Positions 46,228 to 55,769 of a DNA stretch of 64,000 bases are shown here, in pieces. The stretch is taken from positions 4,464,001 to 4,528,000 of the forward strand of contig NZ_CP013692.1 of assembly GCF_001477625.1 (NCBI RefSeq), given 5' to 3'. Origin of the DNA: Paucibacter sp. KCTC 42545. GTDB taxonomy: Bacteria > Pseudomonadota > Gammaproteobacteria > Burkholderiales > Burkholderiaceae_C. The notes below the pieces were generated by a model, which was not told the DNA's origin, made no database searches, and worked only from the letters and a program-made list of their open reading frames with translations. The stretch's first letter is position 1; each line of letters begins with the position of its first letter. The position numbers and the translations under genes are program-made.

Positions 46228-46394
46228 AAGCTGTGATCTCCTTGGAACTCATGCTCGCACCGGGGGCGGGAAGCTACCTTGATCGGCGTCAACTTTTGCT
46301 GCTCGCCCAGTGCTTGCCGGTGCCTGGCGTGCGGCATGGGAAAATCCGCGCTCTTTCTTTGCTTGGTACGGGTCCGTCCGGCCCTCAACACACA

Positions 46395-47438
46395 ATGTCT
46401 GCTCGTCAACACAGCGTCAGTGATTTCGACTTCGAACTCCCTCCGGAGCTGATCGCCCAACACCCCGCCGCCGAACGCAGCGCCTCGCGCTTGCTGGATG
46501 GCCGTCATGCCACTGCGGTGGATCGCATCTTTCGGGAACTGCCCGACTTGCTCGCCCCCGGCGACCTGCTGGTGTTCAACAACACCCGCGTCATCAAGGC
46601 CAGGATTTATGGCCAAAAAGCCACCGGTGGCAGCGTCGAAGGCCTGATCGAGCGGGTGATTGCCGGCACGAATGAAGTCTGGGCCCATCTGCGCGCCAGC
46701 AAGTCGCCCAAACCGGGCAGCTGGGTGCGCTTCAACGAAGCCTTTGACGCCGAAGTGCTGGGCCGCTGCGGGCCCGATAACGGCATGTTCCATCTGCGCT
46801 TCCCCAGCGACCCCTTCGCGCTGCTGGAGCAACACGGCCATGTGCCGCTGCCGCCCTATATCGAACATGCCGATGAGGCCGACGATGTGCGGCGCTATCA
46901 AACCGTGTTCGCCAAAGAGCCCGGCGCGGTGGCCGCACCCACCGCCGCCCTGCATTTCGACGAGGCCTTGCTGGCCCGCTTGGCCGAGCGCGGTGTGGGC
47001 ACGGCGCATGTAACCTTGCATGTGGGCGCGGGCACCTTCCAGCCTGTGCGGGTGGAGCAGCTCAGCGACCACAAAATGCACAGCGAATGGTTCGAGGTCA
47101 GCGCCGAGACAGTGGCTGCCATCGCCGCCTGCAAGGCCCGCGGTGGCCGCGTGGTGGCGGTGGGCACAACCACCTTGCGCGCGCTGGAGTCCGCGGCCCA
47201 GGGCGGTGAGTTGCAAGCCGGCGCGCGTGAAACCGCCATCTTCATCACTCCCGGCTTCCAGTTCCGCGTGGTCGATACCCTGGTCACCAACTTCCACCTG
47301 CCCAAGAGCACTTTGATGATGTTGGTCAGTGCTTTTGCCGGCTATGAGCCCATCATGGCGCTGTACCGCCATGCCATTGCCCATCAGTACCGCTTCTTCA
47401 GCTATGGCGACGCCATGCTGCTGCAGCGCGCTGGCTGA
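46395..47438 (+). CDS. queA: S-adenosylmethionine:tRNA ribosyltransferase-isomerase
   Basis: A 347-residue enzyme of queuosine synthesis that transfers the ribosyl part of SAM to preQ1 in tRNA. It opens with [15 protein letters not shown], then [45 protein letters not shown] and [19 protein letters not shown], and ends GDAMLL. The start is ATG 46395 ([10 protein letters not shown]); the frame is open back to 46233 but overlaps the divergent promoter region and is not conserved. Confidence 0.97.
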   Translation: MSARQHSVSDFDFELPPELIAQHPAAERSASRLLDGRHATAVDRIFRELPDLLAPGDLLVFNNTRVIKARIYGQKATGGSVEGLIERVIAGTNEVWAHLRASKSPKPGSWVRFNEAFDAEVLGRCGPDNGMFHLRFPSDPFALLEQHGHVPLPPYIEHADEADDVRRYQTVFAKEPGAVAAPTAALHFDEALLARLAERGVGTAHVTLHVGAGTFQPVRVEQLSDHKMHSEWFEVSAETVAAIAACKARGGRVVAVGTTTLRALESAAQGGELQAGARETAIFITPGFQFRVVDTLVTNFHLPKSTLMMLVSAFAGYEPIMALYRHAIAHQYRFFSYGDAMLLQRAG

Positions 47439-47473
47439 TAATCAAACGCAAATTTCGTTTTGGAGACCAAGCC

Positions 47474-48661
47474 ATGTTTCATCACGTCGAACCTTATGCC
47501 GGTGACCCGATCCTGAGCCTCAACGAGGCGTTTCAGAAAGATCCTCGCCAGGGCAAGATCAATCTGTCCATCGGCATTTATTTCGACGATGACGGCCGCA
47601 TCCCCATGCTGGACTCGGTTCGCAAGGCCGAGCTGGCCGTGGTGGCCGAGGCCGGTGCGCGCCCCTATCTGCCGATGGAAGGCGCCGCCAATTTCCGCAG
47701 CGCGGTGCAAGCCCTGCTGTTCGGCGCAGCCAATCCGGTGCGTGAGCGCACCGTCACCATCCAGAGCGTGGGCTCCAGCGGCGGCCTGAAGGTGGGCGCG
47801 GATTTCATCCACCGCTACTTCCCCGACAGCGCCATCTACGTCTCCGACCCGACCTGGGACAACCATCGCGCCGTCTTCGAAGGCGCCGGCATCGAGGTCA
47901 AGACCTATCCCTATTACGACCCCGCCAGCGGTGGTGTGCGCTTTGCCGAGTTGCTGGCCGCCATCGAAGCCCTGCCGGCCAAGAGCGTGGTGCTGCTGCA
48001 CGCCTGCTGCCACAACCCAACCGGGGTGGACCTGACACCCTCGCAGTGGGATGAGCTGATCCCGGTGCTGAAGGCGCGTGAGTTGCTGCCTTTCCTGGAC
48101 CTGGCCTACCAGGGCTACGGTGAGGGCATCGAGGAAGACGCTTTCGCCATCCGCGCCATGGCCGATGCGGGCCTGAGCTTCTTCGTCGCCAACAGTTTCT
48201 CCAAGAGCATGAGCTTGTATGGCGAGCGCTGCGGCGCGCTGAGTGTGGTCTGCCCCAACGCCGCCCAGGCCGTCAATGTGCTGGGCCAGCTGAAGTTCCT
48301 GATCCGCCGCAACTACTCCAACCCGCCTATGCACGGCGGCCAGATCGTTGCCCGCGTGCTGAGCGACCCGGCCCTGCGCAGCCTGTGGGAAGGCGAAGTG
48401 ACCGAGATGCGCGAGCGCATCCACGCCATGCGCAATGCCTTGTACGAAGTGCTGACGGCCAAGCTGCCGGGCCGCAATTTCGACTACTTCCTGACCCAGC
48501 GCGGCATGTTCAGCTACACCGGCCTGAGCGCCGAGCAGGTGGACCGCCTGAAGGACGAGTTCGGCGTTTACATCCTCCGTTCGGGCCGTATGTGCATTGC
48601 CGGCTTGAACAACAAGAACGTCGAAGCCACGGCCGCCGCCATGGCTGCTGTGCTGAGCTGA
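47474..48661 (+). CDS. Aromatic amino acid / aspartate aminotransferase (class I)
   Basis: A 395-residue PLP enzyme. The lysine that binds PLP is in [17 protein letters not shown]. Other motifs are [74 protein letters not shown] and the substrate-binding Arg in [11 protein letters not shown]. This is the TyrB/AspC group; TyrB-like (aromatic) is favoured, but preference cannot be fixed by eye. A TTTTGGAG site precedes the ATG. Confidence 0.92.
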   Translation: MFHHVEPYAGDPILSLNEAFQKDPRQGKINLSIGIYFDDDGRIPMLDSVRKAELAVVAEAGARPYLPMEGAANFRSAVQALLFGAANPVRERTVTIQSVGSSGGLKVGADFIHRYFPDSAIYVSDPTWDNHRAVFEGAGIEVKTYPYYDPASGGVRFAELLAAIEALPAKSVVLLHACCHNPTGVDLTPSQWDELIPVLKARELLPFLDLAYQGYGEGIEEDAFAIRAMADAGLSFFVANSFSKSMSLYGERCGALSVVCPNAAQAVNVLGQLKFLIRRNYSNPPMHGGQIVARVLSDPALRSLWEGEVTEMRERIHAMRNALYEVLTAKLPGRNFDYFLTQRGMFSYTGLSAEQVDRLKDEFGVYILRSGRMCIAGLNNKNVEATAAAMAAVLS

Positions 48662-48754
48662 GTTGCGCTAAGCAACAAGCCGGCACCGTGATCCTCTGCG
48701 CTTGAAGCCCGCCCTGCCCAGGGTCCTTGGCCTTCGCCCGGCCTGGCGGCTCGT

Positions 48755-49636
48755 GTGAACACGGGCACCAGGCCGCCCTTGCCGAGTCGGCTGGATCAGC
48801 TGGACGGCTTTCTGGCCGCCAGCGAAGCGCGCTGGGGTGATGTTCGGCCCGGCACCGAAAAAACCATCATTTGGGGCGCAGCAGGTCTGGCGCGCGCACC
48901 CTGGGCGGTCGTCTATCTGCACGGCTTCACGGCCACGCGGCAGGAAATGGCGCCGCTGGCCGAACAGGTGGCAGCCGGCCTAGCTGGCCATGTGTTCTAC
49001 ACCCGCCTGGCCGGCCACGGCCGCCCCGAGCTGGCCATGGAAGGCATGCGCCTCAAGCAATGGAAAGCCGATGTGCGCGAGGCCCTGGCCATCGGCAGCT
49101 TGCTGGGCGAGCGGGTCTTGGTGATCGGCTGTTCCACCGGCGCCACCCTGGCCGCCTGGGCTGCGCTGAAAACCAAGGCGGTTGATGCCTGGGTGATGGT
49201 GTCGCCCAATTTCCGGCCCAAAGACCCGTTCTCGGCCCTGCTGAACTGGCGCCTGGGCCGCTGGTTGGCGCGCCAGGTGCATGGCCGCATGATGGGTGAG
49301 CCCGCCAGCAGCGAAGCCCGTCAACGCTTCTGGACCAGCCGCCACCCCACCAGCGCCTTGTTCCCGATGATGACCTTGGTGGCCCAGGTTCGCGCTAGCC
49401 GCTTGGACAAGGTCACGGCACCCCTGCTGATGCTTTACTCGCCGCGCGACACCGTCATCCATGTGCCGGCCCTGCAGGCTGCCTTCAAGCGCTTTGGCAG
49501 CCAGCCCAAGCAGCTGATCGAGGTGAACTACAGCGAAAGCCCGGGCCAGCATGTGCTGGCTGGTGATATCGACGCGCCGCTGGCCACGCCGCGCATGGCG
49601 GGTCAGATTCTGGCGTTTGTGCGCGGCTTGGGCTGA
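48755..49636 (+). CDS. Alpha/beta hydrolase with GCSTG nucleophile elbow
   Basis: A 293-residue predicted cytoplasmic hydrolase. The oxyanion region is VVYLHGFTATRQEMAPLAEQ, the nucleophile elbow is VIGCSTGATLAAWAA (Cys before the Ser), the acid lies in LYSPRDTVIHVPA, and the likely His is in ESPGQHVLAGD. It resembles carboxylesterase/monoacylglycerol-lipase-like proteins; substrate unknown. The start is a GTG at 48755, since no ATG fits before the LHGF strand. Confidence 0.8.
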   Translation: MNTGTRPPLPSRLDQLDGFLAASEARWGDVRPGTEKTIIWGAAGLARAPWAVVYLHGFTATRQEMAPLAEQVAAGLAGHVFYTRLAGHGRPELAMEGMRLKQWKADVREALAIGSLLGERVLVIGCSTGATLAAWAALKTKAVDAWVMVSPNFRPKDPFSALLNWRLGRWLARQVHGRMMGEPASSEARQRFWTSRHPTSALFPMMTLVAQVRASRLDKVTAPLLMLYSPRDTVIHVPALQAAFKRFGSQPKQLIEVNYSESPGQHVLAGDIDAPLATPRMAGQILAFVRGLG

Positions 49637-49651
49637 GGCCCGCTCGCAAGT

Positions 49652-50023
49652 TCAGGCGCTATCGCGCGCAAACAAGCGGCTGAACCAGCCGCGCTGATCG
49701 CGGCCGGCGCCCGGCGATGCCGCTGCTGAAATCGCGCCGAGCTGCGTCAGCCTGGCTTCTAGCCCGACCAGCTTGGCCTTGCGGGCGGCTTGAATTGGCG
49801 TGAGTTCGTCAAACTCGGATGGCAGATGCGGATTGGCGCCTGAGTCCAAGAGGTACAGGGCGATTTCCTCCTGACCCGCCAAGGCGCAGGCGACCAGCGG
49901 GGTGGACAGAAATTCGGGGTGGGCGTAATTGACATCCACGCCTTGCTTGACATGGTACTTGACGAGTTCCAGGTCGCCCTCACAGCCGGCGATGTACATC
50001 TCTTTCCAGTTGCCACCTGCCAT
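49652..50023 (-). CDS. Small ankyrin-repeat protein
   Basis: A 123-residue protein made of two to three ankyrin-like repeats: MYIAGCEGDLELVKYHVKQG, STPLVACALAGQEEIALYLLDSGANPHLP and ELTPIQAARKAKLVGLEARL, then a basic tail. There is no signal peptide. It probably binds another protein; partner unknown. ATG 50035 is an alternative start four codons upstream. Converges on the hydrolase gene. Confidence 0.8.
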   Translation of the reverse strand: MAGGNWKEMYIAGCEGDLELVKYHVKQGVDVNYAHPEFLSTPLVACALAGQEEIALYLLDSGANPHLPSEFDELTPIQAARKAKLVGLEARLTQLGAISAAASPGAGRDQRGWFSRLFARDSA

Positions 50024-50212
50024 CAGTGCCCCCATTTTTTCGTCTGCGCTTGGCTAGGCACTATATGGGTTTGCGTCTTGGCCCGCTGAGGGGCTTGCCG
50101 CGCTGTCACACATGCGGTCAAGTTATGGCTTGCGCCCGCGCTTTCATTAGTCAGCCGGGCGGCCCTTCACTAAGCTGGCGGCTTGTTTTCCCAGTGGCAG
50201 GCCGAAGGACGA

Positions 50213-51487
50213 ATGAGCGGACGACAGAAAAAGCATTGCGTGGTGATCGGCGCCGGAGTGGTGGGCCTGACCAGCGCCTGGGCCTTGGCCGAGCGCGGCT
50301 TTGCCGTCAGCTTGGTCGAGCGCGAGGCCCAGGTCGGCCAGGGTGCCAGCTTCGCCAACGGCGGGCAGCTCAGCTACCGCTATGTGTCGCCCCTGGCCGA
50401 TGCCGGTGTGCCAATGAAAGCGCTGCGCTGGCTGCTGGACCCGGACGGCCCGCTGCGCTTCAAGCCCGATTTGACCTCGCTGCAGCAATGGCGCTGGATG
50501 GCGCAGTTTCTGCGTGCCTGCCGCGCGCCGGTGAACCAGCAGATGACCACCCGGCTGCTGGCGCTGGGCGCCTATAGCCAGGCCGCGTTTGCGCAGCTGC
50601 ATGCGGATGCGAATCTCAGCGCCCCGGCCCTGCAATTGCGTAGCCCCGGCAAGCTGGTGCTGTACCGCCACGCCGCCGAGTTCAAGCGTGTGCGCCAGCG
50701 CCTGCAAGCCCAGCCGGCCGGCGCCGAGCAGGCCTTGGATGCGTCAGCCTGCCTGCAGCTGGAACCGGCCCTGGCCGCCAGCAGCGTGCAGCTGGCGGGC
50801 GGCATCTTCACCCCGGGCGAAGCGGTGGCGGATTGCCATGCGTTTTGCACCCACCTGGCCGCCAGCCTGCAGCGCCATCCCAATTTCCGCGGCCTTGTCC
50901 AAGGCGACGTGCTGGGCTTCAAGCCGGGTGAGGGCGGGCGCATCGCCGCCGTGCAAATGAGGCAGGGTGTGTTGGCGGCGGATGACTTCGTGCTCGCCGC
51001 CGGCTTGCAAAGCCGCAGCCTGGCGCAGAGCTTGGGCCTGCGGCTGCCGCTCTATCCGCTCAAGGGTTACAGCCTGACGGCGCCCATCGCCGCCGAACAC
51101 CTAGCGCCCGAAATCAGCGTCACCGATTTCGAAAAGAAAGTGGTCTACGCCCGCATCGGCGCCCAGATGCGCGTGGCCGCCATGGTGGACATGGTGGGCG
51201 ACGACGCCAGCCTGGACCCGCGCCGCCTGGCCTCGCTGCGCGGCCATGTGCAAGCCATGTTCCCGCGCTCGGCCGATTACACCCAGGCCAGCGCCTGGGC
51301 CGGTTTGCGCCCGGCCACGCCCAGCGGCGCCCCCATTCTGGGGGAAACACCGCTGCGCAATCTGTGGCTCAATGTCGGCCATGGCGCACTCGGCTTCACC
51401 TTCTCTTTCGGCACGGCCAATATCGTGGCCGATCTGGTCGCGGGTCGTGCCAGCCCGGTGCCGCTGGATGGTTTCCAACTGGCTTGA
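50213..51487 (+). CDS. dadA: D-amino-acid dehydrogenase (DadA-type FAD oxidoreductase)
   Basis: A 424-residue DAO-family flavoprotein: the dinucleotide motif VVIGAGVVGLTSAWALAERG near residue 8, then GQGASFANGGQLSYRYVSPL as in DadA, and a late GLRPATPSGAPILGETP and LNVGHGALGFTFSFGTA. It oxidises D-amino acids (D-alanine is typical) to keto acids and passes electrons to the respiratory chain. ATG 50213 has an AAGGA site. The serine-hydrolase gene starts 8 bp after the stop. No alanine racemase gene is next to it. Confidence 0.88.
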   Translation: MSGRQKKHCVVIGAGVVGLTSAWALAERGFAVSLVEREAQVGQGASFANGGQLSYRYVSPLADAGVPMKALRWLLDPDGPLRFKPDLTSLQQWRWMAQFLRACRAPVNQQMTTRLLALGAYSQAAFAQLHADANLSAPALQLRSPGKLVLYRHAAEFKRVRQRLQAQPAGAEQALDASACLQLEPALAASSVQLAGGIFTPGEAVADCHAFCTHLAASLQRHPNFRGLVQGDVLGFKPGEGGRIAAVQMRQGVLAADDFVLAAGLQSRSLAQSLGLRLPLYPLKGYSLTAPIAAEHLAPEISVTDFEKKVVYARIGAQMRVAAMVDMVGDDASLDPRRLASLRGHVQAMFPRSADYTQASAWAGLRPATPSGAPILGETPLRNLWLNVGHGALGFTFSFGTANIVADLVAGRASPVPLDGFQLA

Positions 51488-51495
51488 GCGCGCCC

Positions 51496-52725
51496 ATGAG
51501 TTTTACCCACGCTGAACTGGCGAGCGCGCTGCTGGCAGCGGTGCGCGCCCAAGCTTTTGAGCAAACGCCCGACAGCTTGCAGGGCGGTGCGCCCCTGGGC
51601 CTGCACCCCACTATCGACCTGGCCGTCGTGGCATTCCCTCGTGACGCGGCGCCGGTGTTTGCCAATGTGCTGTTCTCGCGCGAACACCCGCAAGGCCTGG
51701 TGGCCGAGATCGCGCCGGGTGCCGGTGCCGTCAGCAATATCAGTTATTCGGCGGATTGCCAGGACGCCCAGGGCAATTCCATCGCCTGGCTGCCCGGCGC
51801 GGATTGGTCGCAAATCAGCTGGCGTGCACTCAGTGGCCGAGGGCCGCAGCGCTTTGTCGCGCCCTATCCGGCCTCGTTGCTCAAGCTGATGGTGTTGGTG
51901 GGCATGGGCTTGCTGGTGGACTTGGGCCGCAGCACTTGGGAGAGCACTATCAGCTACGCCGGCCAGCGCCGCAGCATGGCCGATTGGGCGTTTGACATGA
52001 CGGCCAGCAGCAGCAACGAGGCCACTTCGGCCCTGGTGGCCCATCTGCATGCCGTGGGCGCGATCCGCCGCCACGCCGGCTTGGAAACACATAACGAGTT
52101 ACACCGCTGGTTTGAAACCTTGGGCCTGAGCAGCTTGCGCTTGGCCAATACCCGCGCCGACGGCGGCTGGGGCAATGCCGCCGGCTCGGGCGTGGGCCAT
52201 TGCCAGATGACCGCCTGGGACACCGTGCGCCTGCTCTGGTGGCTGGACCCGCAGGCGCCACCCGCCCCCTGGCTGGGTGCCGATGCGCCGCGCCTGAGTG
52301 ACTACAGCCGCTGCCAGATTCTGCACTGCTTGCGCGAGCAAGGCCTGCACGAAATCTTGTCCAGCGGCTTGCTGATGGGCCTGCCCGCCTGGGTGCCCGG
52401 CCTGCCCGCGCGCCTGCCCGCCCGCTGGGTGCGCGCCGACGGCACGGCCCGCGTAGCGGGCACTGACTTCCCCGGTGACCTGCGGCCGGCAACGAACCAA
52501 CCGGAACTGCTGTTCGCGCACAAGACCGGCAATACCCAGAACTACAGCGCCGATGCCGGCATCGTCATGGGCCTGGCCCCGGCAAAGCGCCGCTACCTGA
52601 TCGCCATGACCAGCAATCTGGGCAGCCGCTACGCGCCCGAGGCGCGCCTGGCCACCACCTGGCGCTTGCCGGCTTTGGGGGCGGCGGTGGATGCGGTGAT
52701 GCGGGGCTGGCTGGAAGAAGCCTGA
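51496..52725 (+). CDS. Serine hydrolase of the beta-lactamase / PBP fold, no signal peptide
   Basis: A 409-residue protein with the three class A beta-lactamase/DD-peptidase motifs: SLLK (in YPASLLKLMVLVG, near residue 130), SSN (TASSSNEATSALV), and KTG (LFAHKTGNTQN). Unlike most such enzymes it has no recognisable export signal, so it may act in the cytoplasm or use another route. It lies 8 bp after dadA, suggesting co-expression and a substrate with D-residues; that is an inference. The true role could be an amidase or esterase. Confidence 0.75.
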   Translation: MSFTHAELASALLAAVRAQAFEQTPDSLQGGAPLGLHPTIDLAVVAFPRDAAPVFANVLFSREHPQGLVAEIAPGAGAVSNISYSADCQDAQGNSIAWLPGADWSQISWRALSGRGPQRFVAPYPASLLKLMVLVGMGLLVDLGRSTWESTISYAGQRRSMADWAFDMTASSSNEATSALVAHLHAVGAIRRHAGLETHNELHRWFETLGLSSLRLANTRADGGWGNAAGSGVGHCQMTAWDTVRLLWWLDPQAPPAPWLGADAPRLSDYSRCQILHCLREQGLHEILSSGLLMGLPAWVPGLPARLPARWVRADGTARVAGTDFPGDLRPATNQPELLFAHKTGNTQNYSADAGIVMGLAPAKRRYLIAMTSNLGSRYAPEARLATTWRLPALGAAVDAVMRGWLEEA

Positions 52726-52739
52726 GCGGCCTTCAGCGC

Positions 52740-53270
52740 TTAGGCCTGGGCCGCTTTGGCCGAATCGGCCAGCAAGTCCACATACGCGGTTTCGAGCAAG
52801 TCTTCGCTCGCGATGCCCAGCTGCTGCATTAGGGCATGCGCTTGCTCAACGCCTTGCTCGGCGGCTTCGTGTTCGCCCAGCACGACCTCCAGCTCGATGA
52901 ACGAGCCCAGGCCTTCCACCTGATCCAGATGCACCCGGGTGCGGCCGACGATGAATAGCCGGCGCAGCTTGCGGACCCGGCCGACCTGCCCGTAGGCCAG
53001 GCTCAGCGTCTCGCGCAGCGAGGCGGCGTCGGCGGTTTCGCTCAGGGCATAGAAGCATTCCTTGGGCCCGGCCTGGTCGGCGCGTTGATAGAAGATCAGC
53101 ACACCGCTGCCATCCACAAAGCTGCGCAGCTTGAGCCGGCCGGCCGGGCAGCTGAAGAAAGTGTCGTCTTGCTCGATCAGGCTTGGCGCCGCGCCTGCCA
53201 GTTTGGCGGCGGCTGCGGCCACGGCTTCCAGATCTTTGACGTGTGCCTTGATCTCAATATTTCTTGCCAT
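52740..53270 (-). CDS. CYTH-domain protein (class IV adenylate cyclase-like, CyaB type)
   Basis: A 176-residue protein starting MARNIEIKAHVKD, i.e. the ExExK-like strand (here IEIKAHV) of the CYTH superfamily. Further parts are QDDTFFSCPAGRLKLRSFVDG, RRLFIVGRTRVHLDQVEGLGSFIELEVVL and the C-terminal LLETAYVDLL. CYTH enzymes bind triphosphates and metal inside a beta tunnel; CyaB makes cAMP, relatives are triphosphatases. Activity is not certain. ATG 53270 is preferred to 53339. Confidence 0.82.
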   Translation of the reverse strand: MARNIEIKAHVKDLEAVAAAAAKLAGAAPSLIEQDDTFFSCPAGRLKLRSFVDGSGVLIFYQRADQAGPKECFYALSETADAASLRETLSLAYGQVGRVRKLRRLFIVGRTRVHLDQVEGLGSFIELEVVLGEHEAAEQGVEQAHALMQQLGIASEDLLETAYVDLLADSAKAAQA

Positions 53271-53317
53271 GGTGGCGGTGGCGCCTGAGGGGCGCTTGGC
53301 TGCGGGGACGGGGATTG

Positions 53318-54268
53318 TCAGCGCTGGCGCTGGCTCCACAGCACACCGGCGGCGATCAGCGCCATGCCCAGCAAGGTGCCGCCATCGGGTTGCTCGCCGA
53401 ACAGAGGCATGGCCATCAGCGTGGCCAGCACGGGGGTCAGGGCGCCGGCGGTGGCGCTGCGTTCCGCGCCCAGGCGGCTGACGGCCATGCTGTAGCCCAG
53501 CGTGGACAGCAGGCCCACGCCCAGGCCTTGAATGGCCAGCTGCAAATAGAGCTGGCTGACGGGCAGCTGGGGCAGGGCCAACGGCTGCTGCAAGGCATGC
53601 CAGCCCAGCAGCGGCAGCAGCAGGAGCAGCGACACGCCAGAAATCAGGGCGGCCGCCTCAATCGGCGCCAGCTTGGCCTGGCGCAGCGCCAGGGTGTAGG
53701 CCGACCACATCAGGCTGCCCAGCAAGAACAGGCTGTAGCCCTGGGCCAGATCGGCTTGGCCGGCGCGCAAAGCCAGCAAGGTGGCCACGCCGGCGGCAAT
53801 GCACAGCAATGCGGGCCAATGCCGCAGGGCGGAGCGGCCATGCAGGGCTGCGGCCAACAAAGCCGTGAACAGCGGCAAGGTGCCGGGAATCAGGGTGGCG
53901 CCATCGGCCACCGGCGCATGGCGCATGCCCCAGCCGGCAATCAGAAAGTAAGGCAGGCCGGCGCCGGCTACCACCAGCAGCAGCAAGCGAGTCGGCACGG
54001 CGGCAAAGCGGGCGTGGCGCGTCCACAGCAGCGGCGCCAGCAGCAGGCCGGCAGGGCCGAAGCGCAGTAGGGCCAGTTCCACCGGCGGCAGGGCGGCGCG
54101 CGCGCCGGCGCGCAGCGAGATGAAAAAAGCGGCCCAGATGCACAGCGTCAACGCCAGGGCAGCCCAGCCCAGCCATTGCGTTTGCTTGCCCTGCTCGTCT
54201 TGCGGCTGGGTGGTGGCGGTGGCGGCGGAAGCCAAGGTGGCGCTGGGCGAGAGAGTGGGGGAGGACAT
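53318..54268 (-). CDS. EamA/DMT-family transporter
   Basis: A 316-residue membrane protein with two five-helix EamA repeats (first about 40-165, second about 175-310; examples LCIWAAFFISLRAGARAALPP and YSMAVSRLGAERSATAGAL). The family exports amino acids and metabolites. The start ATG 54268 (MSSPTLSPS) is chosen; a longer frame upstream has no transporter features. Divergent from an Lrp-type regulator across a palindromic operator, so probably its target. Confidence 0.85.
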   Translation of the reverse strand: MSSPTLSPSATLASAATATTQPQDEQGKQTQWLGWAALALTLCIWAAFFISLRAGARAALPPVELALLRFGPAGLLLAPLLWTRHARFAAVPTRLLLLVVAGAGLPYFLIAGWGMRHAPVADGATLIPGTLPLFTALLAAALHGRSALRHWPALLCIAAGVATLLALRAGQADLAQGYSLFLLGSLMWSAYTLALRQAKLAPIEAAALISGVSLLLLLPLLGWHALQQPLALPQLPVSQLYLQLAIQGLGVGLLSTLGYSMAVSRLGAERSATAGALTPVLATLMAMPLFGEQPDGGTLLGMALIAAGVLWSQRQR

Positions 54269-54433
54269 GGACAGCAGGAGCAGGAGGCGAGGCGGGAGCA
54301 AAAAAGGGCGCGAGCGCGGCGGCAGCAGCGCCGCTGGCAGGGGGAGAAGCAGGCAGAATTTTCTGGCCTCACCCGGGCTGATTTGCCGCGAAATCAGCAC
54401 TCGGTTGACTCGAAAGAGGTGGAATTCGCCAAT

Positions 54434-54454
54434 AATCAATCAACGATTGATTGA
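54434..54454. promoter_or_regulatory. Probable Lrp/AsnC-type operator
   Basis: AATCAATC and GATTGATT form an 8-3-8 inverted repeat (54434-54452), overlapped by a 7-5-7 repeat TCAATCA/TGATTGA (36-54). It lies about 10 bp before the regulator ATG, in the shared control region with the EamA gene. This fits autoregulation plus exporter control. Confidence 0.55.
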
Positions 54455-54462
54455 AACAAGCC

Positions 54463-54921
54463 ATGGACAGAATTGATATCCAGCTGCTGGACTTGCTGCA
54501 GCGCGAGGGGCGGCTTTCGATTGCCGAGTTGGCCGAGCGGGTGGCGCTATCGCCCAGCCCCTGCGCGCGCCGGCTCAAGCGCCTGGAAGACGAGGGCTTG
54601 ATCGCCGGCTACCGCGCCGTGCTGGACCGCAAAGCGGTGCAGCTGGCCACCACCGTCTTCGTCAATGTGCGGCTGATGCATCACCGCGAGGATGCGGTGC
54701 AGCAGTTCGAGGCCGCGATGGAGGCCATGGCCGAGGTGGTGGCCTGCCATGTGGTGAGCGGCGCGCATGACTATTTGCTGGAAGTGGTGGTGGGCGAGCT
54801 GAGCGCTTACGAGCACATCGTGCGCCGCTTGCAGGCCCTGGCCATGGTGCAGGACATCACCAGCAATTTCGCCATCCGTTGCGTCAAGAGCGGCGCGCCG
54901 CTGCCGCTCAATCGGGTTTGA
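54463..54921 (+). CDS. Lrp/AsnC-family transcriptional regulator
   Basis: A 152-residue regulator: HTH at about 1-60 ([20 protein letters not shown], then [27 protein letters not shown]) and a RAM/AsnC effector domain ([36 protein letters not shown]). Such proteins respond to amino acids. ATG 54463 is used; a TTG at 54451 sits inside the palindromic operator. The hydroxypyruvate-isomerase-like gene follows 17 bp downstream and the EamA exporter is divergent. Confidence 0.92.
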   Translation: MDRIDIQLLDLLQREGRLSIAELAERVALSPSPCARRLKRLEDEGLIAGYRAVLDRKAVQLATTVFVNVRLMHHREDAVQQFEAAMEAMAEVVACHVVSGAHDYLLEVVVGELSAYEHIVRRLQALAMVQDITSNFAIRCVKSGAPLPLNRV

Positions 54922-54938
54922 TTCAGGAGTGCCCCGCC

Positions 54939-55769
54939 ATGCCCCGCTTTGCCGCCAATCTGTCCATGCTCTACCCCGAGCATGGTTTTCTGGACCGTTT
55001 TGCCGCCGCCGCCCAAGACGGTTTTGCGGGGGTGGAATACCTATTCCCCTACGCCTTTGTGGCCAGCGACATCGCGCAGTGCCTGCAAGCGCATGGCCTG
55101 AGCCAGGTCTTGTTCAATGCGCCCCCCGGAGATTGGGAGGCGGGGGAGCGTGGCCTGGCCTGTTTGCCCGGCCGGGAGGCGGAGTTCCGCCAAGGCATTG
55201 AATTGGCGCTGAGCTATGCCCAGGCGCTGGCCTGCCCGCGCATCCATGTGATGGCGGGGCTGGCGCCGGTCGGCGTGGAGCGGGCTCAGCTGCAAGCCAC
55301 CTATGAAGCCAATCTGGCCTGGGCGGCGGCGCAGGCGGCCCAGGCTGGCCGGGAACTGCTGATTGAGCCGATCAACCCGCGTGATATGCCGGGCTATTTT
55401 TTGCAGCGCCAGGATGCGGCGCACGAGATCGTGCAGCGCCTCGGCGCCGCCAATCTCAAGGTGCAGATGGATCTGTATCACTGCCAGATCGTCGAGGGCG
55501 ATGTGGCGATGAAGCTGCGCGAATACCTGCCCAGCGGCCGGGTCGGCCATCTGCAGATTGCCGGCGTGCCCATGCGCCATGAGCCAGACCTGGGTGAGCT
55601 GAATTACGCCTATCTCTTGCCGCTGATTGACGAGATCAGTGCTGCCTGTGGCTGGAGCGGCTGGGTGGGATGCGAGTACCGCCCGGCCCGCGGGGCGGTG
55701 GCGGGCGGCACCAGCAATGGCTTGGGCTGGGCCGGACTGAGCCGGCCACAGCCCGAGGCGCTTACTTGA
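54939..55769 (+). CDS. Hydroxypyruvate isomerase-like TIM-barrel protein (Hyi/OtnI family)
   Basis: A 276-residue xylose-isomerase-like TIM barrel: [98 protein letters not shown] and VGCEYRPA. The metal-binding Glu, Asp, His and Glu positions are kept. Hyi interconverts hydroxypyruvate and tartronate semialdehyde; OtnI members act on related oxo-sugars. Its gene partners (gcl, glxR) are not here, so the substrate is open. An AGGAG site precedes ATG 54939. The 3' end overlaps the convergent receptor gene by 8 bp. Confidence 0.87.
   Translation: MPRFAANLSMLYPEHGFLDRFAAAAQDGFAGVEYLFPYAFVASDIAQCLQAHGLSQVLFNAPPGDWEAGERGLACLPGREAEFRQGIELALSYAQALACPRIHVMAGLAPVGVERAQLQATYEANLAWAAAQAAQAGRELLIEPINPRDMPGYFLQRQDAAHEIVQRLGAANLKVQMDLYHCQIVEGDVAMKLREYLPSGRVGHLQIAGVPMRHEPDLGELNYAYLLPLIDEISAACGWSGWVGCEYRPARGAVAGGTSNGLGWAGLSRPQPEALT

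Noticed and set aside
46224..47384. 386-codon minus-strand frame opposite queA
   Set aside because: queA is unmistakable on the plus strand; the antisense frame has no domain.
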